DNA of 64,000 nucleotides, taken from positions 1,632,965 to 1,696,964 of the forward strand of contig NZ_JAVDUI010000001.1 of NCBI RefSeq assembly GCF_031456275.1, in the 5' to 3' direction. This DNA comes from Falsarthrobacter nasiphocae. Its GTDB lineage: Bacteria > Actinomycetota > Actinomycetes > Actinomycetales > Micrococcaceae. This document shows, piece by piece, positions 49,781-61,538 of the stretch; positions within the stretch are counted from its first letter, which is position 1, and each line of letters starts with the position of its first letter. The notes below the pieces were generated by a model, which had not been told where the DNA came from, did no database searches, and was given only the letters and a program-made list of their open reading frames with translations. The translations under genes and the position numbers were made by a program.

Positions 49781-51541
49781 GTGCCCCATACCCTGAGACT
49801 CCGTAGCCTTGCCGCCTCCGTTTCCGCGCTCTCCTGCGTGGCTCTCCTTGCATCCGGCTGTTCCGGCGCACCCGAGCCGCAGGCGTCGTCGTCGGCCTCG
49901 CCCTCCGCGTCCTCCTCCGGGACGACGACGGGGAGCACGCCCAGCACAGGCCCCGCCGCGAGCCCCTCTGCGAGCCCCTCCGCGAGCGCCAGGGCCAGCG
50001 CCTCGCCGAGCGCCTCGGACCGCCCGGAGCCGCTCGAGGACAAGCTGGCAGGGCCCAGCGAGGAGCAGTACGAGACGGCCAAGAAGTACGTCCAGGGGAT
50101 GAGCACCGCGGACAAGGCCGGTGCCGTCCTCGTGCAGAAGTATGCCGGCACGGACCCGAACCGCGCGGCCGCACTGGCGCGGGACCTGAAGCTCGGCGGC
50201 ACGATCATCATGGGCGACAACATCCCCATGGGTGCGGATGGGGCCGCCGACCTGGACGAGCTCAGGTCTGCCCTCTCCACGCTCACGGCCGGGGTGAAGA
50301 GCCGCCCGTGGGGGAGCATCCTCACGATCGACCAGGAGGGCGGGGCCGTCGCGCGGCTGCGGGCGCCCCTGACCGAGTGGCCCACGCCCATGACCTTCGG
50401 CGCCGCCGGGGACACCACGCGGACGGAGAAGGCGGCGGCCGCGATGAACTCCGAGCTCGGCGGGCTGGGGTTCAACCTCAACAATGCGACGCTCGCGGAC
50501 ATGACCATCGGAGCGGACGACCCGACGATCGGGGCCCGCTCCTACGGCTCGGAGCAGGGCCTCGTCTCGCGCATGGCCGTCGCAAGCATCGAGGGGGCCG
50601 CGAAGGCGGGCGTCGTCACGAGCGTCAAGCACTTCCCGGGTCACGGCTCCGTGACGACCGACTCGCACGTCGGCCTGCCTGTGCAGAAGAAGTCCCTCGC
50701 CGAGCTCAAGAGGACGGACTTCGTCCCGTTCCAGCAGACCATCGACGCGGGGGCGAGCGTCATGATGATGGGCCACATCGAGGTCCCGGCCCTCCAAGCC
50801 GGCGTGCCGTCCTCCCTGTCCGCGCCTGCGTACAGGCAGCTGCGCTCCATGGGGTTCACGGGCGTCATCATGACCGACGCGCTCAACATGGGCGCGATCA
50901 CCGAGCAGTACGGGGCCTCCGAGGCGGCGGTCAAGGCCCTCTCGGCGGGCGCTGACCTGCTGCTCATGCCGGAGGACGTCGCCGAGGCCCACTCCGGGAT
51001 CGTCTCCGCCGTCGCCGCGAAGAAGATCCCCGTGTCGCGGCTCGACGAGGCGGCCACGCGCGTCGTCGCCCTCGGTCTGTGGCAGAAGTCTCTCGTCGCT
51101 CAGCGCATGAGGGTTGCGGAGCCGGGGAGCGGGGCGGACGCGGCGCGCTCCGCCAGCGCGGCCGGTGCCACGCTCCTCACGGGGCAGTGCACGGGCCGCC
51201 TGCTGCCCTCGAAGACCGTGACGCTCGTGTCCGGGACGGCGGAGGAGAAGCAGCGATTCATGGACGCCGCGAAGGCCGCCGGGCTCACCGTGGGCCCGGG
51301 GGGCAGGCGCGTCGCGCTCGCGGCGGACGGCTCCGCGCCCGTGGACGCGGACATCGCGGTGGCCACGGACGGGCCCTGGGTCCTCGCGTCCTCGCCCGCG
51401 AAGGTCAAGATCGCACTGTACTCGTCCACGCCGCCGGCGTTCGCGGCCCTCTCAGCCATCCTCCTCGGAACGGTCAAGCCCGGCGGTCACCTGCCCACGA
51501 AGGTCGGGACGTATCCGGTCGGCACGGGCTGCGGCGAGTAG
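49781..51541 (+). CDS. Glycoside hydrolase family 3 lipoprotein (NagZ-like beta-N-acetylhexosaminidase)
   Basis: 586 aa, GTG start. Lipoprotein signal with LLASGC (Cys27), followed by a Ser/Ala/Pro-rich linker to residue about 80. The GH3 barrel has GGTIIMGDN, TIDQEGGAVARL, the His motif KHFPGHG (283-289) used by NagZ-type enzymes, and nucleophile Asp366 in MTDALNMGAI. A C-terminal domain of about 170 residues follows. It likely removes N-acetylglucosamine from cell-wall fragments outside the cell, feeding NagA/NagB. Substrate is inferred. Confidence 0.87.
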   Translation: MPHTLRLRSLAASVSALSCVALLASGCSGAPEPQASSSASPSASSSGTTTGSTPSTGPAASPSASPSASARASASPSASDRPEPLEDKLAGPSEEQYETAKKYVQGMSTADKAGAVLVQKYAGTDPNRAAALARDLKLGGTIIMGDNIPMGADGAADLDELRSALSTLTAGVKSRPWGSILTIDQEGGAVARLRAPLTEWPTPMTFGAAGDTTRTEKAAAAMNSELGGLGFNLNNATLADMTIGADDPTIGARSYGSEQGLVSRMAVASIEGAAKAGVVTSVKHFPGHGSVTTDSHVGLPVQKKSLAELKRTDFVPFQQTIDAGASVMMMGHIEVPALQAGVPSSLSAPAYRQLRSMGFTGVIMTDALNMGAITEQYGASEAAVKALSAGADLLLMPEDVAEAHSGIVSAVAAKKIPVSRLDEAATRVVALGLWQKSLVAQRMRVAEPGSGADAARSASAAGATLLTGQCTGRLLPSKTVTLVSGTAEEKQRFMDAAKAAGLTVGPGGRRVALAADGSAPVDADIAVATDGPWVLASSPAKVKIALYSSTPPAFAALSAILLGTVKPGGHLPTKVGTYPVGTGCGE

Positions 51542-51557
51542 GCTCCTCCGCCTGACA

Positions 51558-51579
51558 GCCGCAGGCGGGCCCCTGCGGC
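51558..51579. terminator. Short hairpin between convergent genes
   Basis: GCCGCAGG-CGGGCC-CCTGCGGC, a perfect 8-bp stem 17 nt after the GH3 stop. It may serve the converging methyltransferase gene as well. Confidence 0.45.
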
Positions 51580-51633
51580 GCGGGTGCCGACGCGCGGCCG
51601 CCGCGCCGACTGAGCGGAGGCCGGCCGCTCGCC

Positions 51634-52908
51634 CTACGCCTCCGGCTCGACGACGACCGCCACCCGGTTCTCGCCGTGCCGTGTCAGGACGATCGTCGCC
51701 GGGCGTCGCGGCTTGCGCCCCGGCTTGGACCCCGCGAGGAGCGTCTTGCGCCACTGGGCCGGGTCGGCGTCGATCCCGCGCTTCTTGATCGTCAGCTCCG
51801 TCACCGCGTTGCGGGCCACCCAAGCCTTGAGGCGCTTGGTGTGCAGGGGAAGGACCTCGCGGACGCGGTAGGCCGCGGCGAACGGGTGCCGCGCTGTTCC
51901 GGGCCAGGCCGCGGCCGGCGAGAGGAGGTAGGCGATCTCGGGCGCGAGGAGGTCCGCGTCGAGCTCCACGGCGAGGTCTTCGACGAGCCCGGCCCTCATC
52001 ACAGACCCGGCCGGCTCCCACAGGACGTCTCCGGGCTCGATGCTCGGGGCCGTGGCGGGAGGCTCGGCAGTCTCGGTGGCGCGGGGGCGCTCACGGACGT
52101 CCTCGCCCGACTCGGAGATGACCACGGCCCGCAGGCGCGGCGACTCGCGGGGGCCCAGGATGAGCGCCTCGCTCGTCTCCCGGCGGTGGGTCGTCCAGTC
52201 GACGTCGAAGCCCTGGGGCGCGTCCGCGGCGTCGAGAGCCGGCCCGAGCTTGGCGGCGATGACCCGGCCAGACGACCGCTCGGCGAGGCGCGCGATCCTC
52301 GACAGCGGCGGGGAGAACGCCTCTGGATCGAACCGGCGGCGGCGCCCCTGCGGCCCGCCCTCGCGGCGCGCCGGGTCGAACCACACGGACCAGTCCGCCC
52401 ACTCATCCTCGAAGGCCCCGGCCTCCATGAGGGCGACGACGTCCCCGACGACGACGCGGGCGCTGCCGCCGCGGGGGTGCTGGGCCAGGTTCCACGCTGT
52501 CAGCGAAGCCGTCTCGGGGTCGATCTCCACGGCGACGACCTCCAGGCCCGCGTCGAGGAAGGCCAAGGAGTCCGTGCCGAGCCCGCATCCGGCGTCGACC
52601 ACCCTGCGCGCCCCCGCCTCGACCACGAGGCGAGCGTGGCGGGCCGCGAGCTCGGCCCGGGAGGCCTGCTCGAGTCCGGCCCGCGTGAAGAGCATCGACG
52701 CAGCACGGGCCCCGAGGCGCGGGGCCGCGGATGCCCTGAACGCGCGCTGGCTCAGCGCCCACGCGGTCTCCTCCGGGGAGTGCCCGGCGGAGCGAAGGGC
52801 CGACGAGTGCGCCAGCGCGTCGTCGGCCGATGACGGGCCCAGCGCCTCAGCCGCCCGAAGAGCGGAGAGGTGACCGGAGGGGACGGGGGCGGGCGCTCGG
52901 AGGTCCAT
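51634..52908 (-). CDS. Class I SAM-dependent methyltransferase with C-terminal THUMP-like domain
   Basis: 424 aa from ATG 52908 (MDLRAPAPVPSGHLSALRAAE). Residues about 95-190 carry the SAM site RRVVDAGCGLGTDSLAFLDAG with EIDPETASLTAWN, then WSVWFDPARREGG (a DPxR active-site-like block). The C-terminal part (about 330-420) has LKAWVARNAVTELTIKKRGIDADPAQWRK and TIVLTRHGENRVAVVVEP, similar to the THUMP-like domain of these actinobacterial proteins. The substrate, perhaps RNA, is not known. Divergent from groES. Confidence 0.85.
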   Translation of the reverse strand: MDLRAPAPVPSGHLSALRAAEALGPSSADDALAHSSALRSAGHSPEETAWALSQRAFRASAAPRLGARAASMLFTRAGLEQASRAELAARHARLVVEAGARRVVDAGCGLGTDSLAFLDAGLEVVAVEIDPETASLTAWNLAQHPRGGSARVVVGDVVALMEAGAFEDEWADWSVWFDPARREGGPQGRRRRFDPEAFSPPLSRIARLAERSSGRVIAAKLGPALDAADAPQGFDVDWTTHRRETSEALILGPRESPRLRAVVISESGEDVRERPRATETAEPPATAPSIEPGDVLWEPAGSVMRAGLVEDLAVELDADLLAPEIAYLLSPAAAWPGTARHPFAAAYRVREVLPLHTKRLKAWVARNAVTELTIKKRGIDADPAQWRKTLLAGSKPGRKPRRPATIVLTRHGENRVAVVVEPEA

Positions 52909-52925
52909 GACCTCAACGCTATCGG

Positions 52926-52952
52926 CTGGCACTCGTCTTGACCGAGTGCTAA
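52926..52952 (+). promoter_or_regulatory. CIRCE operator (HrcA binding site)
   Basis: CTGGCACTC-N9-GAGTGCTAA. The right half is a perfect match to the CIRCE consensus TTAGCACTC-N9-GAGTGCTAA, the left differs in three positions (seen over 9 nt). It overlaps the groES promoter, the classical HrcA heat-shock arrangement. Confidence 0.85.
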
Positions 52953-52967
52953 CGCTCGTCCTACAGT
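52938..52967 (+). promoter_or_regulatory. groESL promoter
   Basis: TTGACC (52938-52943), 18-nt spacer, TACAGT (52962-52967). The -35 lies inside the CIRCE spacer, so HrcA binding would block polymerase. Leader of about 140 nt to groES. Confidence 0.7.
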
Positions 52968-53111
52968 TCAAGAAGAGCGCGCGCCCCATGCGAGCGCTCA
53001 CGCTCGCCCCTCAAGGCCACCGCGCGGCACCGCGACGACGCGCGAACACCACTGGCCGCGAACCGGGGGAGCGCTGAACTTCTGAAGCTGACAGCAAAGG
53101 AGAGAGCCGAA

Positions 53112-55108
<1,997 letters not shown>

Positions 55109-55121
55109 CGCTAGCGCGTTG

Positions 55122-55167
55122 ATCGCCGTCCCGGTGGCCGAGAGGCCGCCGGGACGGCGATTTTTTT
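55122..55167 (+). terminator. Intrinsic terminator after groEL
   Basis: ATCGCCGTCCCGG/CCGGGACGGCGAT with additional TGGCC/GGCCG pairing, loop GAGA, then seven T. The clearest rho-independent terminator in the window. Confidence 0.9.
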
Positions 55168-55211
55168 CTGCCCGTCGGGCGGGCAGCGGCGGGGCGGTTC
55201 TCTGCGAGCCG

Positions 55212-55241
55212 TTGGACGTCGGGTCCCCGTGTCATTAGCAT
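55212..55241 (+). promoter_or_regulatory. Candidate promoter of the acyltransferase gene
   Basis: TTGGAC (55212-55217), 18-nt spacer, TAGCAT (55236-55241), 65 nt before the ATG. Confidence 0.45.
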
Positions 55242-55306
55242 TTGAAAGTTAGGGGTCCAAGCGGGTTTTGGTCCACTTCCACGTCCGTTGAAGAAAGGCC
55301 TCGACC

Positions 55307-57430
55307 ATGCCCAGACGCGCCTCCACTGAGCCACCCGCCTCTCGGGGACGCTTCCGCCCGTCTGGCTCCAGGGAGAACGGGGCGACCCGCGCCGCCGCGG
55401 CCCGGCGAGCAGCCCGGCCCACCGCGCCGACCTACCGACACGAGGTCCAGGGCCTCCGCGCGGTGGCCCTGCTCATGGTCGTCTGCTATCACATCTGGTT
55501 CGGGCGGGTCTCGGGCGGCGTCGACATCTTCCTCATGATCTCGGCGTTCTTCCTGACCGGGTCGCTTGCGCGGGCCCTCGACTCCGGCGGGTCCCTCAAC
55601 CCCTTCCGGCGGTGGTCGCGCCAGTTCCGCCGCCTGCTCCCGGCCGCCGTCGTGGTCATTCTGGCCGTCCTCGTCACGGTGCGCTGGGTCTTCCCGGCCG
55701 ACCGCTGGCAGGAGGTCGCGCAGCAGGGCCTCGCCAGCGCGACCTACTGGCAGAACTGGCTCCTCGCGGCCCAGTCCGTGGACTATTACGCAGCGGACCA
55801 CTCGCTTGCGAGCCCCCTCCAGCACTTCTGGTCCCTCTCCGTCCAGGGCCAGGTCTTCCTCCTGTGGCCGATCCTCGCCCTCGCCGTGGGCTTGTGGGCG
55901 CGCGGGCGCATGCGCAAGCCCTCGAGGGCTCTCTTCTGGGTCATGGCCGCGATCTTCGTCGTGTCCCTCGGATACTCGATCTACCGGACGGCGACCGCGC
56001 AGGGGTGGGCCTATTTCGACACGGGGGCGCGGCTCTACGAGTTCGCGTTCGGCGGCATGCTGGCCATCGTCGTCGACCGTCTCCGCCTGCCCCTCGGGGC
56101 GCGCTTCGCGCTGGGATGGGCCGGGCTCGTGGCGATGCTCTCGTGCGGCTTCCTCGTCGACGTCAACGGCACGTTCCCCGGGATCGTGGCCCTCTGGCCG
56201 GTCCTCGCGGCGAGCGCGATCATCGTGGCTGGCCGCACGCGGGTCCCGGGGTCCGTGGACTGGCTCCTGACCCTTCCCCCCGTCAAGGCCCTGGGCGACT
56301 ACTCCTACGCGATGTACTTGTGGCACTGGCCCGTCATGATCACGTGGCTCGTCGTCAAGGGATACGACCACGTCTCGCCGAGGGCGGGGCTCTTCATCAT
56401 CCTCGTCTCGCTCGTGCTCGCATGGCTGACGACGCGCCTCGTCGAGCGTCCGCTTCGGGCATGGGGTGCGCCGGAGCGCCGGCCTGTCGTGGCCGGCCTC
56501 GTCGTGGCGGGCCTCCTCGCCGCCGCGGTGCTGCCCTCCACGCTGTGGGCCAGCCAGCTCAAGGCGGACTCCCAGGAGACGGTGGCCATCGACGCGTCCC
56601 ACCCGGGCGCCGCAGCGCTCCTCGAGGGGTACGTCGACGAGGTTCCGGACGGCACGCCGCTCAAGCCCGCCATGTCCGTCATGCCCGGCCAGTTCGCGTC
56701 CCTGCCCTTCGCCTGCGCGGGGGACCACGTCCCCAAGACGGACTTCGAGCGGATCAAGAACCGCTGCCGCACGACCATGGCCGCCGATCAGAGCCCGTCC
56801 AAGGGGGAAGTGCTCATCGTCGGAGACTCGCACGCGGAGCAGATCATGCCCGTCGTCGTGCCCTATTTCACGGACCGGGGCTACCGGGTGACGGACACGA
56901 TTCTGGGCGGATGCCGAGTGGCGCCCTCGACAGGCAAGGACACGGAGGACTGCCGCGTCTACAACGAGGAGGTGCGGAAGTACATTCGCCAGGTCAAGCC
57001 CGCCTATGTCGTCACGATCGGGACCGAGGCGGTGGCGGACTCCCCGAATGAGATCGTCTCCGACGCCCTCGTCGAGGTCCTGCGGGAGATCGCCGCGGAG
57101 GGGACCCAGGTCATCGCCATCCGGGACAACCCCCGCTTCTCCGTGCCCCCGGTGAGGTGCATCCAGGACAATCCGGACGATCCGAGCGCGTGCACTGCGC
57201 CGCGAGCGAAACACATCGCGGCCGACTCGGCCCTCAGCAGGCTCAAGGACGTCCCGGGCGTCACGACGATCGACCTCACCGACGCGATCTGCACGCCCAC
57301 GGAGTGCCCCGCCGTCGTGGGCAACGTCATCGTCTACCTCGACTCGCATCACCTGACGAAGACCTATGCGAGTTCGATGGCGCCCGCGTTCACGCGGGCC
57401 ATGGAGGCTCAGCTGGAGGCTGAGAAGTAG
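55307..57430 (+). CDS. Acyltransferase-3 membrane protein with C-terminal SGNH domain (OafA/OatA-like)
   Basis: 707 aa, ATG after AAAGG. A basic N-terminal tail (about 40 residues) then YRHEVQGLRAVALLMVVCYH (catalytic His of the AT3 domain) and about ten helices to residue 420. The C-terminal extracytoplasmic SGNH domain has GDSHAEQIMPVV (506 on; catalytic Ser508), and the catalytic DSHH (679-682). The two-domain form O-acetylates cell-surface glycans, for example peptidoglycan (OatA) or polysaccharide. The acceptor here is unknown. It stands alone between groEL and guaB. Confidence 0.93.
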   Translation: MPRRASTEPPASRGRFRPSGSRENGATRAAAARRAARPTAPTYRHEVQGLRAVALLMVVCYHIWFGRVSGGVDIFLMISAFFLTGSLARALDSGGSLNPFRRWSRQFRRLLPAAVVVILAVLVTVRWVFPADRWQEVAQQGLASATYWQNWLLAAQSVDYYAADHSLASPLQHFWSLSVQGQVFLLWPILALAVGLWARGRMRKPSRALFWVMAAIFVVSLGYSIYRTATAQGWAYFDTGARLYEFAFGGMLAIVVDRLRLPLGARFALGWAGLVAMLSCGFLVDVNGTFPGIVALWPVLAASAIIVAGRTRVPGSVDWLLTLPPVKALGDYSYAMYLWHWPVMITWLVVKGYDHVSPRAGLFIILVSLVLAWLTTRLVERPLRAWGAPERRPVVAGLVVAGLLAAAVLPSTLWASQLKADSQETVAIDASHPGAAALLEGYVDEVPDGTPLKPAMSVMPGQFASLPFACAGDHVPKTDFERIKNRCRTTMAADQSPSKGEVLIVGDSHAEQIMPVVVPYFTDRGYRVTDTILGGCRVAPSTGKDTEDCRVYNEEVRKYIRQVKPAYVVTIGTEAVADSPNEIVSDALVEVLREIAAEGTQVIAIRDNPRFSVPPVRCIQDNPDDPSACTAPRAKHIAADSALSRLKDVPGVTTIDLTDAICTPTECPAVVGNVIVYLDSHHLTKTYASSMAPAFTRAMEAQLEAEK

Positions 57431-59026
<1,596 letters not shown>

Positions 59027-59092
59027 TCGGGACTGGGGCGCCCCGCGCGCCCCAGTCCGTCCGGCCCCTGACCCGAGCAGAAAGCCTTTCCC

Positions 59093-60220
59093 GTGAGCGA
59101 GATTGAAATCGGCCGCAACAAGCGCGGACGCCGCGCCTATTCCCTCGACGACGTCGCAGTCGTCCCGTCCAGGAGGACACGGACGCCTCACGACGTCTCC
59201 ATCCAGTGGCAGATCGACGCCTACACGTTCGACATGCCGGTCGTCGGCGCGCCCATGGACTCCGTGATGAGCCCGGCCACCGCGATCGCCCTCGGGCGAC
59301 TCGGCGGACTCGGCGTCCTCAACCTTGAGGGCCTGTGGACCCGGTACGAGGACCCGCTGCCCCTTCTGGACGAGATCGCCGCCCTCGAGGCGGACGGGGT
59401 CAACTCGACCAAGCGCATGCAGGAGATCTACGCGGCCCCCATCCAGGCTGAGCTCATGACGGCGCGGCTCGCCGAGATGCGGGAGGCCGGGGTGACCGTG
59501 GCCGGCTCCCTCACCCCCCAGCGGACGCAAGAGTTCTCGAAGACAGTGCTGGACGCCGGCGTCGACATCTTCGTCATCCGCGGGACGACCGTCTCCGCAG
59601 AGCACGTCTCCCGCGACGCTGAGCCGCTCAACCTCAAGCAGTTCATCTACGAGCTCGACGTGCCGGTCATTGTGGGCGGGGCCGCCGGCTACACGCCGGC
59701 CCTCCACCTCATGCGCACGGGAGCCGCAGGCGTCCTCGTCGGCTTCGGCGGGGGAGCGAGCTCCACCACGAGGCGCGCCCTCGGCATTCAGGCGCCGATG
59801 GCCACGGCGATCGCCGATGTCGCTGCCGCTCGCACCGACTACCTCGATGAGTCCGGCGGTCGGTACGTGCATGTCATCGCCGACGGCGGGCTGGGCTCGA
59901 GCGGCGATGTCGCCAAGGCCATCGCCATGGGCGCCGACGCCGTCATGCTTGGCACAGCCCTGGCCCGCGCGGAGGAGGCACCCGGCCAGGGTTACCACTG
60001 GGGGCCCGAGGCCCACCACCCGGAGCTGCCGCGCGGTGACCACAAGCACGTCGGCACGGTGGCGCCCCTCGAGCGCCTGCTCTTCGGCCCTGCCGACACC
60101 GCCGACGGCACGAGCAACATCCTGGGTGCGCTTCGCCGCTCGATGGCGACGACCGGCTACTCGGACATCAAGGAGTTCCAGCGGTGCGAGGTCGTCGTCT
60201 CCCCGCAGGAGCTGCGCTGA
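59093..60220 (+). CDS. guaB3: GuaB3 family IMPDH-related protein
   Basis: 375 aa, GTG after AGCAGAAAGCC. An IMPDH/GMP-reductase barrel without CBS domains: RAYSLDDVAVVPSRRTR, VGAPMDSVMSPATAIALGRLGGLGVL, HVIADGGLGSSGDVAKAIAMGADAVMLGT. The IMPDH catalytic loop GPGSICTTR is replaced by GFGGGASSTTRRALG, with no Cys, so it cannot be a normal IMPDH. GuaB3 proteins in actinobacteria share this; their reaction is not well defined. Directly follows guaB. Confidence 0.93.
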   Translation: MSEIEIGRNKRGRRAYSLDDVAVVPSRRTRTPHDVSIQWQIDAYTFDMPVVGAPMDSVMSPATAIALGRLGGLGVLNLEGLWTRYEDPLPLLDEIAALEADGVNSTKRMQEIYAAPIQAELMTARLAEMREAGVTVAGSLTPQRTQEFSKTVLDAGVDIFVIRGTTVSAEHVSRDAEPLNLKQFIYELDVPVIVGGAAGYTPALHLMRTGAAGVLVGFGGGASSTTRRALGIQAPMATAIADVAAARTDYLDESGGRYVHVIADGGLGSSGDVAKAIAMGADAVMLGTALARAEEAPGQGYHWGPEAHHPELPRGDHKHVGTVAPLERLLFGPADTADGTSNILGALRRSMATTGYSDIKEFQRCEVVVSPQELR

Positions 60221-60267
60221 CACCCATGCCCCACAACGGAGACGGCCGCCGCCGCGAGGACCCCGAC

Positions 60268-61086
60268 ATGCAGGGCAGCCCTGCAGTAGAGGTCCCGAGC
60301 CTTCGTGAGCTCGCGCTGACGCCGCGCTGGATCGCCGGGTTCCTCCTGGCGGTGGTCGTCGCCGCCTCGTTCGGCTTCCTCGCCAAGTGGCAGTGGTCCC
60401 GCTCCCACTCGGCCCCGCCCCCGCCGGCCTCGGTCACGGACCAGGTCAAGCCCCTGTCCAGCGTCTTCAAGCCGGGGCGGGAGCTTCTCGGCTCCCAGGT
60501 CGACCACATTGTCGAGGCGAAGGGCGTGTTCGACGCAGACAAGCAGGTCCTCGTCGCCCACCGCCTCCAGTCCGGCACGCCGGGGTGGTGGGTTGTGGCG
60601 CCTCTGCGCGTCTCCGGCGGGGACCACGTCATTCCGGTGGTCCGCGGATGGACCCAGGAACCCGAGATTCCCGGCGGCGTGCCCTCCGGCGAGGTCACCG
60701 TCGTCGGCCGTCTCCTGCCGCCCGAGGCCCCCGTTGCTGGGCCGGCCAAGGAGCCGCGGGAGGAGGCCGTCGAGTCCCTCGCGCCGTCCGAGCTCGCCAA
60801 CCTCTGGGATGCGCCTGCGTACGACGCCTTCATCGTCTCCAACGCATCCGTGCCCGACCCGCCGCCTGAGGGCCTTGAGCGCGTGGTGGTGGGCGCCCAG
60901 CCGCAGACGACCGCGATCAGCTGGCTCAACGTCTTCTACGCGCTGGAGTGGATGGCATTCGCCGGGGTGGCGTTCTTCGTGTGGTTCCGGCTTCTCCAGG
61001 AGGCGCGGAACAGGCACCTTGACGAGCTGGACGCCGCCCAGCCAGAGGCACCCCGCCCCGACAACACCGAAGGACCGACAGCATGA
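60268..61086 (+). CDS. SURF1 family cytochrome c oxidase assembly protein
   Basis: 272 aa from ATG 60268, chosen for CGAGGA 7 nt upstream; ATG 60226 is an alternative. TM1 WIAGFLLAVVVAASFGFLAKWQWSR, extracytoplasmic domain with GWWVVAPLRVSGGDHVIPVVRGWTQ, then TM2 YALEWMAFAGVAFFVWFRLL: the standard SURF1 layout. It helps insert haem a into aa3-type oxidase. Overlaps the next gene by 4 nt. Confidence 0.9.
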   Translation: MQGSPAVEVPSLRELALTPRWIAGFLLAVVVAASFGFLAKWQWSRSHSAPPPPASVTDQVKPLSSVFKPGRELLGSQVDHIVEAKGVFDADKQVLVAHRLQSGTPGWWVVAPLRVSGGDHVIPVVRGWTQEPEIPGGVPSGEVTVVGRLLPPEAPVAGPAKEPREEAVESLAPSELANLWDAPAYDAFIVSNASVPDPPPEGLERVVVGAQPQTTAISWLNVFYALEWMAFAGVAFFVWFRLLQEARNRHLDELDAAQPEAPRPDNTEGPTA

Positions 61087-61493
61087 CTTCAACTTCCCCG
61101 GCCCCCCGGCGCCCGCGCCCGCTTCGTGCCACCGCGGGCCAAATCCGCAGCGCCCTGACGTTCTTCCGCATCAGCGCGAACCTGACCGGTGTGTTCCTCC
61201 TGCTCCTGTGCATCGAGATGATCGCGAAGTGGGGCTTCCACTACGAGCTCATCGCCGGCGGGATCAACCTGTCCCGAACCGTGCTCATCATTCACGGCTG
61301 GCTGTACCTGGTGTACCTTTTCGCTGACTTCAACCTCTTCAGCAAGCTCCGCTGGAGCCTGGGCAAGTTCCTCCTCATCGCGCTCGGCGGCGTCATCCCG
61401 TTCCTGTCCTTCATCCTTGAGCGGCGCGTTCACCGTGAGGTTGAGCTCCAGCTCGAGTCCATTGAGGAGAGCGGCCCCCGCTACGCGGCCTGA
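61083..61493 (+). CDS. DUF3817 integral membrane protein
   Basis: 136 aa, ATG overlapping the SURF1 stop. Basic N-terminus, then three helices: ANLTGVFLLLLCIEMIAK, RTVLIIHGWLYLVYLFADF, KFLLIALGGVIPFLSFILERRV. It matches the small DUF3817 family found beside guaA and SURF1 in actinobacteria. Function unknown; conserved position suggests a link with respiratory assembly or guaA expression. Confidence 0.9.
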   Translation: MTSTSPAPRRPRPLRATAGQIRSALTFFRISANLTGVFLLLLCIEMIAKWGFHYELIAGGINLSRTVLIIHGWLYLVYLFADFNLFSKLRWSLGKFLLIALGGVIPFLSFILERRVHREVELQLESIEESGPRYAA

Positions 61494-61526
61494 CGAGCGG
61501 ACCTGCGCGAGGTGGCCCGGGGCGAC

Positions 61527-61532
61527 TATGGT
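61527..61532 (+). promoter_or_regulatory. guaA -10 (TATGGT), likely leaderless
   Basis: TATGGT, 6 nt, then GTG 61539. GAGGGG in between is too close to act as a Shine-Dalgarno. Confidence 0.4.
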
Positions 61533-61538
61533 TGAGGG

